Shown one piece after another: positions 22,504-35,000 of a stretch of 64,000 nucleotides of DNA. Positions within the stretch are counted from its first letter, which is position 1. Every line of letters begins with the position of its first letter. The position numbers and the translations under genes were made by a program. Origin of the DNA: Naematelia aurantialba (taxonomy: Eukaryota; Basidiomycota; Tremellomycetes; Tremellales; Naemateliaceae); NCBI GenBank assembly GCA_021527695.1, contig JAKFAO010000002.1, positions 2,046,501-2,110,500 on the forward strand. Reading direction: 5' to 3'. The notes beneath the pieces are model-generated. The model was not told the origin of the DNA. It did no database searches and saw only the letters and a program-made list of their open reading frames with translations.

Positions 22504-25500
22504 ATGGCTGCGTCGTGGACACCCTCACCAGCATATTCACTGCCAGTATCGTCTCCGGCGCCGCGAGCGACACCACGCTCGTCCTCGCTCCCTCAAGCTC
22601 CATCGCCGACGCCACAGTTAGCGCCTCTACCTCAATCACCCCCACCGACACTTGCACTGGCGCCACCCATATCTATACTGACACCGGCACCGACACCTGC
22701 ACCAGCACCCGCGCCCGCACCAGTAGCACGGCCGGTAACAGCTCAGTCGGCCGTTGCAGCGACTCCACAGCAGCTCGCCTCGCGCTCGCAGTCACCGCTG
22801 GCTGCCTCGCATATCCCGAAGCGCACGCTGCTCTCCCGCCTGCGCCGACACCCGGTCCCAGTGGCGCCGAGCGCGTTCCCGATCCCCATGGCGGCTGGTC
22901 GCGGTCAGGATACTGCCCTATGGGACAAACGAGCCACTCGTCCGGCACCTCGACCGCCATCGTCTGGAGCCTCAGACACCAGCCTCAGTCTGCACAGTGA
23001 GGGTGTGGCAAGAGGTACAGGGAAGAATATGGAGATGGAGGCGGGGATGGGGATGAGCGGCGATGCAAAGAACGAGAGCGAGGGGTGGGAGCGGATACGG
23101 ACGTTGCCTAGAGTCAGGCTCGTCCCTCCAGAAGGTACGCTTCTGTCTCTACCTGCCGCCGCTTCATATGCGACCCAATCGTGCATTCTCAGTGTGTGTT
23201 AGCCGTGCAACGCCCACGCCGAAGTTCCGCTTTGAATCAAGGACGGCATATCGGCGTGGCATACGATGGCATAGACAGCTAACGGGCGTAGACGAGGGTG
23301 AGCCAATTCTGCTGTATCCCCCTCCGCCACCCAAACCACCTCCAGTACTAGTCACTGCACAACCCGCCAGCCGCCCCCAATGGACCGGCATGGAGCACAG
23401 CTTCAGTCTCCCGACACCCGCGTTCTCTCGTAGAAAAGGCGGCGTTGTCATGCCGAAACGAAGGGCAGAGGTCGTGGCTGATCAGAGGCGGAGAAGTTGG
23501 CAGGACTGGGGAACCAGTCGTGACCGGGGAAAGTTCGAGCACGAGCACGGTCCAGAGGGGCGCGAGTCGACAAACAGCGTCGTCGCCTTGGCCGCCTCGG
23601 CAGGGGAAATCAGACAGCTGGAGTATTTCGTCTCCGAAACAGACTCCATCCCAAGTCTGAAACACATCAGGCCACAGGAAACAGCGCATAGGAGTGCAAA
23701 AGAGCAAGTGGATAGCCGCGTTGCCGTTCCGCATTCCGAAGCGGCATTCGAAGCTGGCGAAGTTGACCTTGCACCCTCACAATTGCTGCTTGTGCGAGCG
23801 CATTTGCCCTTGAGCCCGAGCGAACCCCCTAGCGTAGCTTCCCCATCCAGTCGAGCGCCTGTATCCCAGCCTGTACCTGTACCTGCGTCAGACACGACCT
23901 CTGCGCCACTAGGAGCACCAGCGGCCCTGCCGGCACCGGCGACACTCGAGTCTGTGGCAGACCTCGCGCAACCACCAACACCACCACCGAAATCTAAAGC
24001 GCCTCGACGCAAAGCGCGTGCCCTGTCTCTCACTTCAGCACTAGCGGCCAAGGTCCTGCCTGTCATTCCGCACGATGAAGACGTGCCACCCATCCCTCCT
24101 CTGCGCAAACAGAAGAGCTTGAAGAAGTTTTTCTTTCCAGACGAGTCATCGGCTCCAGCACCGCCGCAGGTGCCACCGTTACCGCCTATTTCATCTACAT
24201 CTACATCTGCGTCTGCAGTCTCGTCTTCCGTCGCGGTGCCTGTTCCCCTTGTCTCTGTGGCGCACAAGGTCAAGGACAAGGAAAAGCAGAAAGACAAGGA
24301 AAAGCGGAATCGGGGTCTCCTTTCTCGGGCAAAGTCCAGACCCTCCCTGCTGATCGACGTGAGAGCCTCTCGAGCGGTTCAGGCTCAGGCAGCCCCAACC
24401 CCTGCACTATCAGCGTCGTCCGAGCGTCTGCCAGAAACGCCGCCGCTGAAAACTCCGAGCGGGTCGGCCGGCGGCCTCAGCAAGCGGTTCTCGCTCAGCA
24501 ACATGTCTCAGGCATTCAGGAAAGCTCGATCGGGCAGCAGCGTGCCAGTGCCGGCCCCGCATGTGCCTGTTCTGCCGGATGCGTATCGCAAAGAAACCAA
24601 GGTCAAGGAGATCAAGATGAGCGCGCTTCCCCTTGGCCGTTCCACGCGGGCGTACCCGCTCAGCTCACCGCCATCCATCGCCGTTGACCTTCCCTTCGCT
24701 TCCGCCTCGACCTCGACAGCGGATGCCCAGCCGTCCGCGGCGCCGTTGGGTTTGGGCCAGATGCAAATCCGGCTCATGGACCCCATCGCTCTGAATTCTG
24801 CCGTGCGGACGCCGCGACCATTCGCGGACAGCCTCCCGTCATCACCTGTCACCTCGCTTTCGCTCTCACTCTCGCTCTCCCTCTCCGAAGAAGTCTCCGA
24901 GGGGGTCTCAGAAGAAGTCTCGGCGGACCCAGAAGACCCGGACGGCGACGCACTGACCGAGGAGCTCACGCACGCGCAGCTCATGCACATCTCGCCGCGG
25001 ACTCGGCTCGATCCTGCTAGCCGGGCACTGCAAGACCACGTCGTTGGCCGGGCGGCCGCACCGTGCGCCGTCGTGTGTGTCGATGCGGTCCGGCGCGAGA
25101 GCGTGTGCGGTCTCATCGGGCTGCAATTTGAGCTTGGGTCCGGTCCGGGGGCATTCGACAGCACGCTGCAGAGTGTCGCCGAGCGGGAGGGCGGAAACGA
25201 GTCGGATTCGTCACTCGATAGTACCGCGCACGAACCTGTCACTCCCGACCCAGGCGCACTGCCTGTGATCCTTCCTCCGATCTCGATTCTGCAGTACGCA
25301 GCCTCGGCAACAACCTCGCCACCGCTGCGCCCAAACGCTGCATCGGGGACACAGCAGACAGGGTCTCCAGCGTCCCTGGTGGCGCCAACGCCGGCCTCGA
25401 CCCCGCGCAGCCGCTTTACCTCTCCCGAAGCGTTCCTGCGCAAACTCGGCTCTCCACGATCAGCAAAGTTCCCATTCACCCAGTCGTCGCCCAAGGAAAA

Positions 25501-25741
25501 TGGCAGCACCAGCGACTCGCCGCGCTCAGGTGTGGCAAGAGATGGTAACGGAAGGGACTCGCCACTCGGGCTGACGAGCGTGGTCGCCTTTCCTCGGCCG
25601 AGTATAGAGGTAGGCAGTGTTCGGGAGCAGGGGTTTTCCAGTCTTGCCAGCCAGGTGCAGCTCAAGAGTCTGCATTTCGACAGTCTCGGCCTCGACTTTG
25701 GCCACTTTCATTTCCAGCGCGAGTCGATCGCTCGACGCTGA
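22504..25741 (+). CDS. Large Ser/Pro-rich protein of unknown function
   Basis: Two exons, 22504-23134 and 23193-25741, give 1059 aa. The intron is phase 1 and its acceptor at 23192 was chosen because the later TAG acceptor at 23210 breaks frame. The start MAASWTPSP is the first ATG after an upstream frame with no support. The protein is mostly disordered, with Pro/Ala tracts, clusters of basic residues and possible phosphorylation sites, and a KDKEKQKDKEKRNR helix near residue 410. Short ordered-looking pieces include LRKQKSLKKFFFPDE and LSKRFSLSNMSQAFRKAR. The 3' part codes a Ser-Leu run (SLSLSLSLS). I recognise no domain. Scaffold or signalling adaptor would be guesswork. Confidence 0.75.
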
Positions 25742-26132
25742 GCGCACCAGCGGAGCACACCAGCGAGGCACAACAACGGACATTTGTATTTGCCGCCTCT
25801 CAGGCGAGCCTTATTCGACTTGGTATCATGATATTTAATGCATTCGGACAGTGCAATGGGATGAGATCAATGATGATTTTCCTCAAGAGTCTTGCTCGTA
25901 ATCGTTTTACGTGTAATGTCTTGTAGCCGTGATCCAAAATCGCCACCGAAGAGAACTTGCATGAGCATGCGGACCCCGTGCGGTCAGCACCAGGATGACG
26001 TGGCATTCGACGCTGAAAGAAAGTGAAGCCAGACAGAAAGTCGCGCTTCCCTTTGTCCAGCACCTTGAATCATCCGCCTGTGCTGCGTCGAACAGAGTAT
26101 ACAGTCAGACGACTGCAAGCTCAGCATTCGTC
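25742..26132. other. Short intergenic region
   Basis: 391 nt between two plus-strand genes; the 3' UTR of one and promoter/leader of the next. Nothing distinctive seen. Confidence 0.5.
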
Positions 26133-29100
26133 ATGGCAGAGGAGGAAGTCGACTACGGCGTGGATGTGGAGGATGACGAGTGGAGAGGCGCTCACCATCG
26201 CGTTTCAGTCGCTGGCAAAGCGTCTGAAGACGACGATGTCATCAGTCTGGACGACGGCGGTGCCGAGGTGATCGTCGAAGGTGAGTGACTTGACAACCGC
26301 TATACCCACTTGTTGGAGCTCGATAAGTGCTACATGAGCCGCAACTTCCCAAGTATCCTCGCTTATCATCGGTCTCAAGGTATCGAAGGCAACGAAGTAG
26401 TGCACGATGCTGCTGAACCAGACTCGAAACCTCACAGTCGCCCGCCGCCAACTGGACCCCGCCGTTCGGCCAGTCAATCCAGAACGACTCCTGAGCCCAA
26501 ACAGCGTGTGACTTCATCGCCGGCTCCAGCAGGTCCCGCTGCTACTACCAGACGTGCATTGAGCCCCGCCACTTTCGACGCGCAGGGAGTATCCGCGAGT
26601 CAGGCGAGTCTCTCGCGCATTCACAGCGGCGCCTTTCGTCCACCTCAGTTCGTGACCTGACGTTTCTTTGGTTTCTTCAGAACGGCAAACCTCCCGCTCC
26701 CAGCGCCCAACCCCCAACCGATGACAGCGATCTTCCCGAAGGCTGGAGCCGGCTGTACGGCCGCAAGGACAACAGTGAATTCTTTTGGCACAAGGCTTCA
26801 AACAAGACCACCCGAGAGCGACCGACAGGTCCCCCGCCTGACTGGCCACCAGCGGCAGATCACACTGCCTCCAAGCACGGACAGGACAAGTCTCTTCCGA
26901 CCGACAAGGTCTCAAGCGGGGAGACAAGAAGTGATGTGCCATCCGCAACTTCTGTGGAGAAGAGGATCCCAACAGGTCCCAGCGCTCCGGAAACGCGCGC
27001 TCAGGCTGATCCAGTGGCCTCGGCTTACGCGAGAAGACACGATGAGCGCAGTCAGGCTCCGCCAAGACCCTTGATTGACGACAGGGACCGCAGTGCACCC
27101 GCACGCCGACCTAGGTCACGTTCACCCCTGTCTCGTGGCGTGGACAAGCGACCAAGACATTACGCAGGGCGCGACGAGTCGCCGCCTCTCTCAGCAAAGC
27201 TCGCAGCGAGAGATATGGAGCTAGATAAAAGACGTACGTTTTCTTCGCAGTCTGCGGCATGCCTTATCGGTTCTGCGCACCTTGGCAGCTGGATATGTGG
27301 ACGATATGCTGGTACCATCTCGAGTGTGGCCATCCGAGATTCTGAAGGCTGCAGGCAAGACATGGCTGCTCCTGCTCTAACCTCACCTCGTGCAAGCGAA
27401 GAGATCACCAGACTCAAGACCGCAGCGTTTGCACGGCGTGAACCTGGATGCTTCCCCAAACAATTTGATGCACGCGACCTCAGCTTACCATTGCGTTTTC
27501 TCCGTTGCTTCCTACTCCAATTCCGAATTTAGGGCGCCCCGACCCACCGCAAGGTCCTCCTAGAGGTGCCCACGGGTACAGCAATGGCAGCAATCGCGAC
27601 TTGCCTCATCGATCGCCCCCGAGTTACCGCTCATCGGCCCCTTCGCGGCCTCCCAGTGCCCCACCGGGTCGTCCGCAAGAGTCCATCCCGCCTCAAATGG
27701 TCCGTTGATTATCAGCGATCATAGCGGTAACATGCTGATTAAATCAGCCGAGGCCGCGTTCTCCTCGGCCCAATGAACCGCCGTTTCGAAATGCGCAAGT
27801 CAACAATACCGCTCCTTTGGGCAACAGTCGGTGGGGATTCAAGTCTGACGGTAGTGAACCGGCGTCCGGCGCAATACGTTCCGATAATGTCATCCCTTCA
27901 GTAAAAACAGGCGCAGACGCTTCTCAAGTTCGATCTGGCTCGTTGCTGTCCCGCATGAACACTCAAGAAGACGCACGTGCGCGTCTGCGCCGAGAGGCTC
28001 AGGAAGCGGAGGACAAACTCAAGCGAATCAGAGAGGAAGAGGCCAGGCTTGAGCAAGAAGAGAAGGAACGACAAGCGACATTTGAACAGGAAACACGCTT
28101 CAGGGAAGGAGCCAAACAGAGAGACCTGGAGGCTGAAACAAGATCAAGGGAATCAACGACGCGGAGAGGTCCCACGGACAGAGACTCACGGGATATGGCA
28201 AGGCGTCCGAGTGGGCCCAGGATTGATGCGCCCGCTCCCATCTTGCCCCCTAGGTACGATGAACCCAATCGTGGGCCTGGCAGGGTGAGTCCTCTTGGCT
28301 CTTCGATTGGGCTAGGTCTTACCTTACTGTAGACACCTGCCTCGGCGGGAGATTCGTACCGGCCTGCGTCGCCGCCTCCAGGGGGGGCCCTGGCCGCACG
28401 GCTCGGCGATGTACGCCCGCCGTCGCCGCGTCGAGAGCGCCGCGCTTCTCCCCCGTTCCCTTCGAGGTCGATGCGTGGTCCCTCACCTCCGCCGTTGGCA
28501 GCAAGGACAGGACTCCCGCCGCCTAGGCGCGATGGGCCGCCGTTCGACCTTAGGCGCAATGAGGCGGACCGCTTTGGCCCTCCGCCAAGAGACTTTGCCG
28601 GCCCAATGCGAGGTGGTCCACCGATGGGGCGAGTTGGCCCGCCGATGGGTCGAGATGGCCGTCCTCCATTCGTTGCTGATCGGCCGCCATCGCGGGACAG
28701 TGGTCCTCTATTCCGTGACAGCGGTCCTCGATTCAGCAACGATCGCCCTCCGTTCGTCGGTGAGCGTCCTTCGTATGGTGGGGGCGGTCCTCCATCTCGA
28801 GACGATCGTCCGCCTCCACTCCGCGATGATCGCCCATCATGGCGCGACGACCGGCCTCCATCCCGTGATGACCGTGCTCCATTCCGTGACGACCGCGTGC
28901 CGTTCCGTAACGACAAGGACAGGGAGCGGGATCGCGAACCGCCAAGGAGACTCGAGGACCGAATTCGGCCACGGGATGTCCCTCCCGTCGCTGAGCCCGG
29001 GTTCCCCGTGAGTACCAACGTAGCGGCTGGTTGTTTTTGCGTTGGTTTCCTTGAAAGCCCCGCTGACGCACCAGCAGAGGAGGGATGCGCGTTCGCCGCC

Positions 29101-29290
29101 GCATCTGCCTCCACTGTCGCGAGCGCGATCTCCGCCGGTCGCGGGACGTGGACCTCCGGACCGCTTCGATGTGCGCCGGCTCGAACGACCGCTGGCGGAA
29201 CGCATGTCCAGCGATCCCAGGGATCCTCGGCCCAAGATGGACGAGCGTGATCGCTACGACGCGAGGGAGAGGGACCGTCCCAGGCGATGA
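26133..29290 (+). CDS. WW-domain protein with Arg/Asp/Pro-rich tail (RNA-processing type)
   Basis: Multi-exon gene starting MAEEEVDYGVDVEDDEW at 26133 and ending DRPRR-stop at 29290. Exon 1 ends at 26280 and exon 2 starts near 26380. The next junction (near 26590 or 26651) is uncertain. Later introns are about 27234-27533, 27704-27747, 28285-28330 and 29008-29075. A WW domain reads LPEGWSRLYGRKDNSEFFWH then KASNKTTRERP; the second conserved Trp of the fold is replaced by Arg, which may alter Pro-ligand binding. A coiled helix of Arg/Glu (KLKRIREEEARLEQEEKE) and a long tail of repeated DDRPP/SRDD/PPMGR motifs follow. This composition resembles splicing or mRNA-processing factors; that role is inference. 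Confidence 0.78.
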
Positions 29291-29578
29291 GGCTGATATG
29301 TGGATGCCGAGATGGTGTGGGTGTGGAAAATTATGCGCCTTATGCGCCGTCACAGAGATAGCTATGGCATTTGTGCAAAAAGATGCGTCCGCGCCGAGTC
29401 GATCCTGTGGTTGCGGATAGCGGTGGAAAATGATGCATCGAGTTGGCCGGATCTGCACCCCGTGTGATAGACTGTCTCATACGGCGAGGCGGTGGGCCGT
29501 GTGGTACAGCACAAAATGCATGTCGCGTACAGAGCGTGCCATGTATTGTCCATCGTCATCAACACGGATCATATCTAA

Positions 29579-31759
29579 TTAACGCTCCGCACTGCCTCCG
29601 CCGCCGTAGTACGGTCCTCCATAACCGTGCCCATCGCTGTAATCTTGGCCGTGTCCACCACCCCATCCGTGCTCGGCGCCCTGGGCGTACGCGCTGTCCG
29701 GAGCCTCTCCACTGCCCTGGCTGCCGCCCCAGCGGTTGTACTCGCCTCCGGGGACAGGCATGTCCATCTCGTGGGTACCGCCGCCGTTGCCGTATCCCAT
29801 ACTGTCGCGCACGCTACTGCCGTCAAAGCTGCCTCGAGAAGGATCAAACAGCGGTTGGCCAGAGTTGGTGATGCCCGCGGCACCGCTGGCACTGGTCGGG
29901 ACGAGACGAGACGTAGGGCGCGTGATGCTGGGGTTCGCACCGGTTGCTGAAGCGCCAACGAAGCTGTTCTGCCGGGACCGCGAGTTGAGCGACGGAGATG
30001 GCGACGCGTCGTAGAATGTCGTGAGATTGTACGACGACGAGCGGTTCTTTGCCTCGGCAGCCACTCCCGGCCCGTACTGAGCGGCAATTTGGCTACAAAG
30101 CAGAACAAGGACCCATCAGCTTCATGTTGCACAACGAGACCGGGGACGGGACGGGATGGAGGACGGGACGATGGAGTGGACGAGCACGCGGTGTCAGAGG
30201 TTCAGAGCAAGCACTGACCTGGCATACTCGTCCATGATGACTGCCATGCTGCCGAGATCGAGGCGGTATCGTTTCGGCGTGAGGCCTTTACCGAACCTAT
30301 AGGTGATGTGGTTGGAGCACAGAAGCGACGCGATGATGACCCCAATATGGGCGGGCACGAGGGAGAAGGCGCAAATGTACCAGATCTCAAGCACGTGTCG
30401 CTCGAGGTGCAGGTATCGGGATTTGCAGCCGGGGAAGTTGGACCGCGAGTAACACAAGGGCGATTGCGTGGCTTCGACGTATGGGGAGAAGTATCCGCAG
30501 CACCGCAACTGAAACAGCACGTCAACACTGAACACTGCTATGCAAGGGTGGTCTATCGAACTGTGGGGGGGACAACGAAGCATGCAGATGCAAGTTGGGA
30601 GTTGAATATACTTACAGCATCCTGGATGCGCAATCGGCCGTCCGATCCGAGGCTGCGCGACCATTGCGAGTTGATCTTGCCTTCAAGGTTGAACGTTCGC
30701 TGCTTGTATGTCATATAGCCGGGCGTGACCATCAGAGCGAGACACGCCCAGAGCAGGAGAGTATACACGGCGAGAAAGGCGCGGTTGTTGAGAATGACGC
30801 CGGCGTAGCCAACGAGAGAGGTGAGAACGATCAGAGCGGCTGCGATCGTAGATACTGCGCCCGAGTCAGCTGGCGCCGATGGTGCGCAAGGTAGAGCGAA
30901 AGGTGACATACTGATTAGTTCGCTGCGGTTGCCCACGCGGATAACGTCAGACTCGTAAAACACATTCAGCCACACGAGGATCGCTGCCACTAGGGCTGTC
31001 ATCCCGTACGCCAAAAGCTACACGCCATCAGCATCGGCATCGGCATCACCCGGGGGTGTCGGTGTCAAGTGTCTCGAGGCGATATGGAATAGACTGGATG
31101 GGCGTGTAGCGTACCAAGGAGTTTGCACCAAACAAGACCCATTTGAACCTGTTCCACCTCAACTTTGGCTTCTTCTTCTTGAGGCCGCCCTTTCCGAGCT
31201 GGAAGACGACGCCCTCGTCGTCGTCCACCGTCCCGAGCTGGCCCATGCGACTGGCATCCTTTGCGAATGCATCTCTGCCGCCGCCCTGTTTCTCGCCGCG
31301 GCGGTGCGCCCAGTCGCCCGGGGCATGCAGCTTCGTGAACTTTGCCGGCACGTAGTTGACGCTGAGGGAGCCGGGTCGGGCTGCCTTGGAGCCGAGGCTG
31401 GGCGAGCCTTTGCCGATCGAGGAGAAGCTCGAGCGGCGCGACGACGACAGCCCGGTCGACGAGTCGTTATGCCGGATGGGGGCGAAAGGGACCGTCGGCG
31501 GTGCGAGGTCGTCCGGGTACGACACGGTCTCGGCCATGGCGTGATTCGTAGATGACATGTAGTCGGACGCTGCTGGTGAGGGGGTGCGATTGTGCGTGCG
31601 CGAGTACGAGGTCGGCGACGGCAGGCCGCGTGAAGACTGGAAGCCCCGCGACGGGTCGAGAGGCTGGAGAGTCGATTCACTCGGGCGCCGGTGCCGCGTC
31701 GGAACGAGATTGAGTAATCTCGATCGTCTCTGTGCAGGAGAGCTGTTGCTGTATGACAT
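29579..31759 (-). CDS. Tetraspanin-like membrane protein with long cytosolic ends
   Basis: Starts MSYSNSSPAQRR at 31759 and stops at 29579. A Ser-rich cytosolic N-terminus of about 220 aa leads to a first helix beginning RWNRFKWVLFGANSL (intron about 31112-31020), then LAYGMTALVAAILVWLNVFY. Two further helices lie in IAAALIVLTSLVGYAGVIL and FLAVYTLLLWACLALMV. The extracellular loop has the tetraspanin CCG motif (LQLRCCGYFSPYVEA) and further Cys (PLCYSRSNFPGC). A fourth helix follows (WYICAFSLVPAHIGVIIASL), then a Gly/Tyr-rich cytosolic tail. At least four introns interrupt it. Basidiomycete Tsp2-like tetraspanins share this long-tailed form. Membrane organisation role is from the family. Confidence 0.85.
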
Positions 31760-32017
31760 GGGGGACTGAGGTGAGCACTCAAGCCATGACCGCGAGACGG
31801 CGGCAGGGAGATGACAACGTGGACACAGAGAGAGATAGAGAGATGAGATGGATGGCAGCTTTTGACAGCCTTTGTTTTTTGCACCGCTGCGGCCCGCGCA
31901 TAAACGCGCACACCCGATCATTCTTTATTCGATCCCCGCTTTGTGGCGTGCAACTGTGGCATCGGGGCATGATACATTATACATCTTTGGACAACGCAGT
32001 CAAGCCTGCCAGACGCA

Positions 32018-35000
32018 TCAGATGGCCAGCCACCTGGATCGCTCCTTGGCCAGTTCTAGGGACCCATGGGAAGCATACAACAACACGAGATTATGGGCAG
32101 CTTCATGAGTAACCGATGTCTTTCGTATCTCCTGCACGGTTGTGTCAGCCGATGACATGCTGGCCAGCAGGGTATGAAGAGTAGATCGGATGTGAATAGT
32201 CGAGTGGGATGTGAAGAGTTGGATGTGAAGAGTAGAAAGGATATAAGAGTAGAGTGGATGTGAAGAGTAGCGTGGATGTGAAGAGTAGAATGAACGTGGA
32301 CATAGATGTGGCGTGAAAGGTAGATTGCATGTAAACAGGGGGCGCGCTGTGCATAGCAGACGAGATGTGGTCACCAGAACAAACGCCAAGACGACAGGGG
32401 CACTGGGGATCGAGTGGACGTCAAAATTTTAACTCACATTCCTCACGAAATCGATATCAGCTTGATTCTCAAGGCCTTTACACGCCTCGTCCATCCTTTG
32501 CTGAACAGACCGCAACACCCGCTCGTAATGCTCCACAGCGAGATGTGTGACTCCTGCCAACGATATCAGCACACCACTCTACACCCTGCCAGACACCAGC
32601 CCTGCACTCACCGATACCATGGAACCAGCGGCCAAAGTTGTAGTCGACTTCTTCACGCGTCACAGCGTCGTTCCCGCTCAGACTCAACTTGCGATACTTT
32701 GTCAAAAATGCCATTGCCTGATACCGTCGTGAGCGTTGCTCAACCGAGACCACAGGACTCGAATAAAGGGCCGAGATTAAGAGTGATAGAATCAGTTCGG
32801 ATGCGACGGAACGAGTGACAGCAAAGTAGTATGGACAGAGAGGAAGACCGGTAGAGTATACGGTTTGGTATGGGCAGCATAAGGAGTAGAGGTAGAACAC
32901 TGACCTGAGCGAGAAAATAATTCTTGTTATCCGCTTGCCGATTCATGCTCCGGCCCATGAACGCTTGCGCAAGCATCAAGCAGATGAGAGGGTCGTTCTT
33001 GTTCAGCTCGTACGCCCGGAACAGATAGACTAGGCGTCCGCGACATCAGCTTCTGTAGACGAAAAAGCAAGTGACAGCCGAGGCCAGGAGGTAAACGAAG
33101 GAGGAAGTGGCAGACGAGACCGCAAGGTAGATCAAGGAGCAAGGGACAGACGAGACCACGAGGTAGATCAAGGGCAAGTGACAGACGAGACCACGAGGTA
33201 GATGAAGGGCAAGTGACAGACGAGACCGCGAGGTAGATGAAGGAGCAAGTGACAGACGAGACCGGGAGGACGGCGAGGAGGGGAAAGCTAGAGCTAGGAT
33301 GACCTGCCACTCACACAGGGCCGACTGGTACCCCCTACCACCGAGCATCTGCTGTCCATAGAGGGCGTTGAAATGCGGCGAACCCTTGGTCGGTAATGGG
33401 ATCCTCTCTGTAGTTTGCGTTTCGGGATGCGACCCCTGCCCACCAGCTGCATTACCACTGTCTCCTTCCACCTCGTCATCCCCCTCTCCCTCGACGTCTG
33501 GGTCGTCCTGAACGTCCCCATCACCGTCCCCGTCCCCGTCCCCGCCTGTGTCCAGCTCGCCCGGACCCCGCTGTTCCTTGCGCTCTCCGTCCACGTCGGC
33601 ATCGTCGGCCTCTTCCTCGTCGTACTCCTCGTCGGAGTCGAGCTTATCTCCCAGCCTGCGACTGAGGCCGATCTTGATGATGGTCGTATACCGTCTGACA
33701 CGGTTCGACCACCTCATAGGCCGCCGCTGGACCGCCTCGTCAAATGTACGGAGTTCGCGATGAATAAACTTCTGCGTCTGTAGGCCTTGCCACGCCGCAT
33801 GCGCCTTTTGTCCGCCACCCCCAAGGCAAGCTAGCATGAGCTGGAACGGCTCGGGGTTGAACTGGTGCATCTGCCCGAGCCGTCGGGCATTTTCCACCAC
33901 CTTATCCCACGCACTCATCCGCATCGCGCACGCTGGATCAATTTCGTCAGGTCAACATACAGGGTGAATGTGTGTGGAATAGCTGACCCATCATCGTCAG
34001 ACGAAGTGCCACTTCGCATCGCCGGTTGTTGAAGAGGTTGGACCATGTGACGTGGTCCAGGATATCCATCGCCACGTCCTCTTCATTTCGGACCATAAGC
34101 ACCGTGGTGTACTGTGACCCGTGAGCTTGAGCACGTGGACTCAGGGAATTCCATGCTGACTTTAATGATCAGAGTGAGCCATTCTTCCATGCCAAGACCG
34201 AAGAACTGGTTCATCCGGAAGGTAATATACTTCGACTCGCCCGGGACGGGCTCGGCGCCTTCGCTTCCCTCTCGCATCTCGGCGTCTAGTTGATCCTGCT
34301 CGACAGTCTTGTCCACTGAGCTCCGTCAGCCAGCTGCGACCACAAGACACGCTTTGGATCCCAGCCGATCGCTCCGTGCCATGCTCTTCTCGTAATCGAC
34401 TGAGGACCGCTGCCGCACGAAGCACTCACTTCCAAGAGTCCGCTGAAGACGATCTTGCATCTCTTGAGCCCGATCATCTTGTACATCGCGCCGCCGCAGG
34501 TGTTTTGCAGTTTTCAAGATTCTCACCACGCCCTGTCCCATAAGAGTCTGACGTTTCGCAGCCGACAATCATACAACTTACTCTCGCTTTTGTAAAGTTG
34601 CCTTTTGCTAAGCGGAAATTCTCAACCATCATCCCAGCAGCCGACAAGAACCGGTCAATAGCGCCCTCTTTCTCCAAGCCGATATCCTCTTCTGCGGCAT
34701 TGACCTCTTCCCACAGACTTGCCATTGTATCCCGCAGCTGTTGGGCCATCTGCGCGCGCTTGATCCCGCGACTGAAGTCGCGCTCGGCCTTGCTTCGTTT
34801 GGAAGAACCGCCGGGCACTGGCGCGACGTCTTCTTCGTATGCTCTCTCCCGTAGCACTGAAGAGGGTTCAGCTCTGTCCATCCACCATGGTCGCCTGGGT
34901 CTTACCCGAAGTGACGATTTCCAGTGCATCGTCCCTCTGCCCTTTGTCCTCCAGCAAAGACGCCAGTGTCAATCGGGCTTCATAGTGTCTCGGGTTGTGC

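Noticed and set aside
33068..33272. CRISPR-like spaced repeat
   Set aside because: Units are contiguous and degenerate without unique spacers, in a eukaryotic intron; this is a minisatellite.
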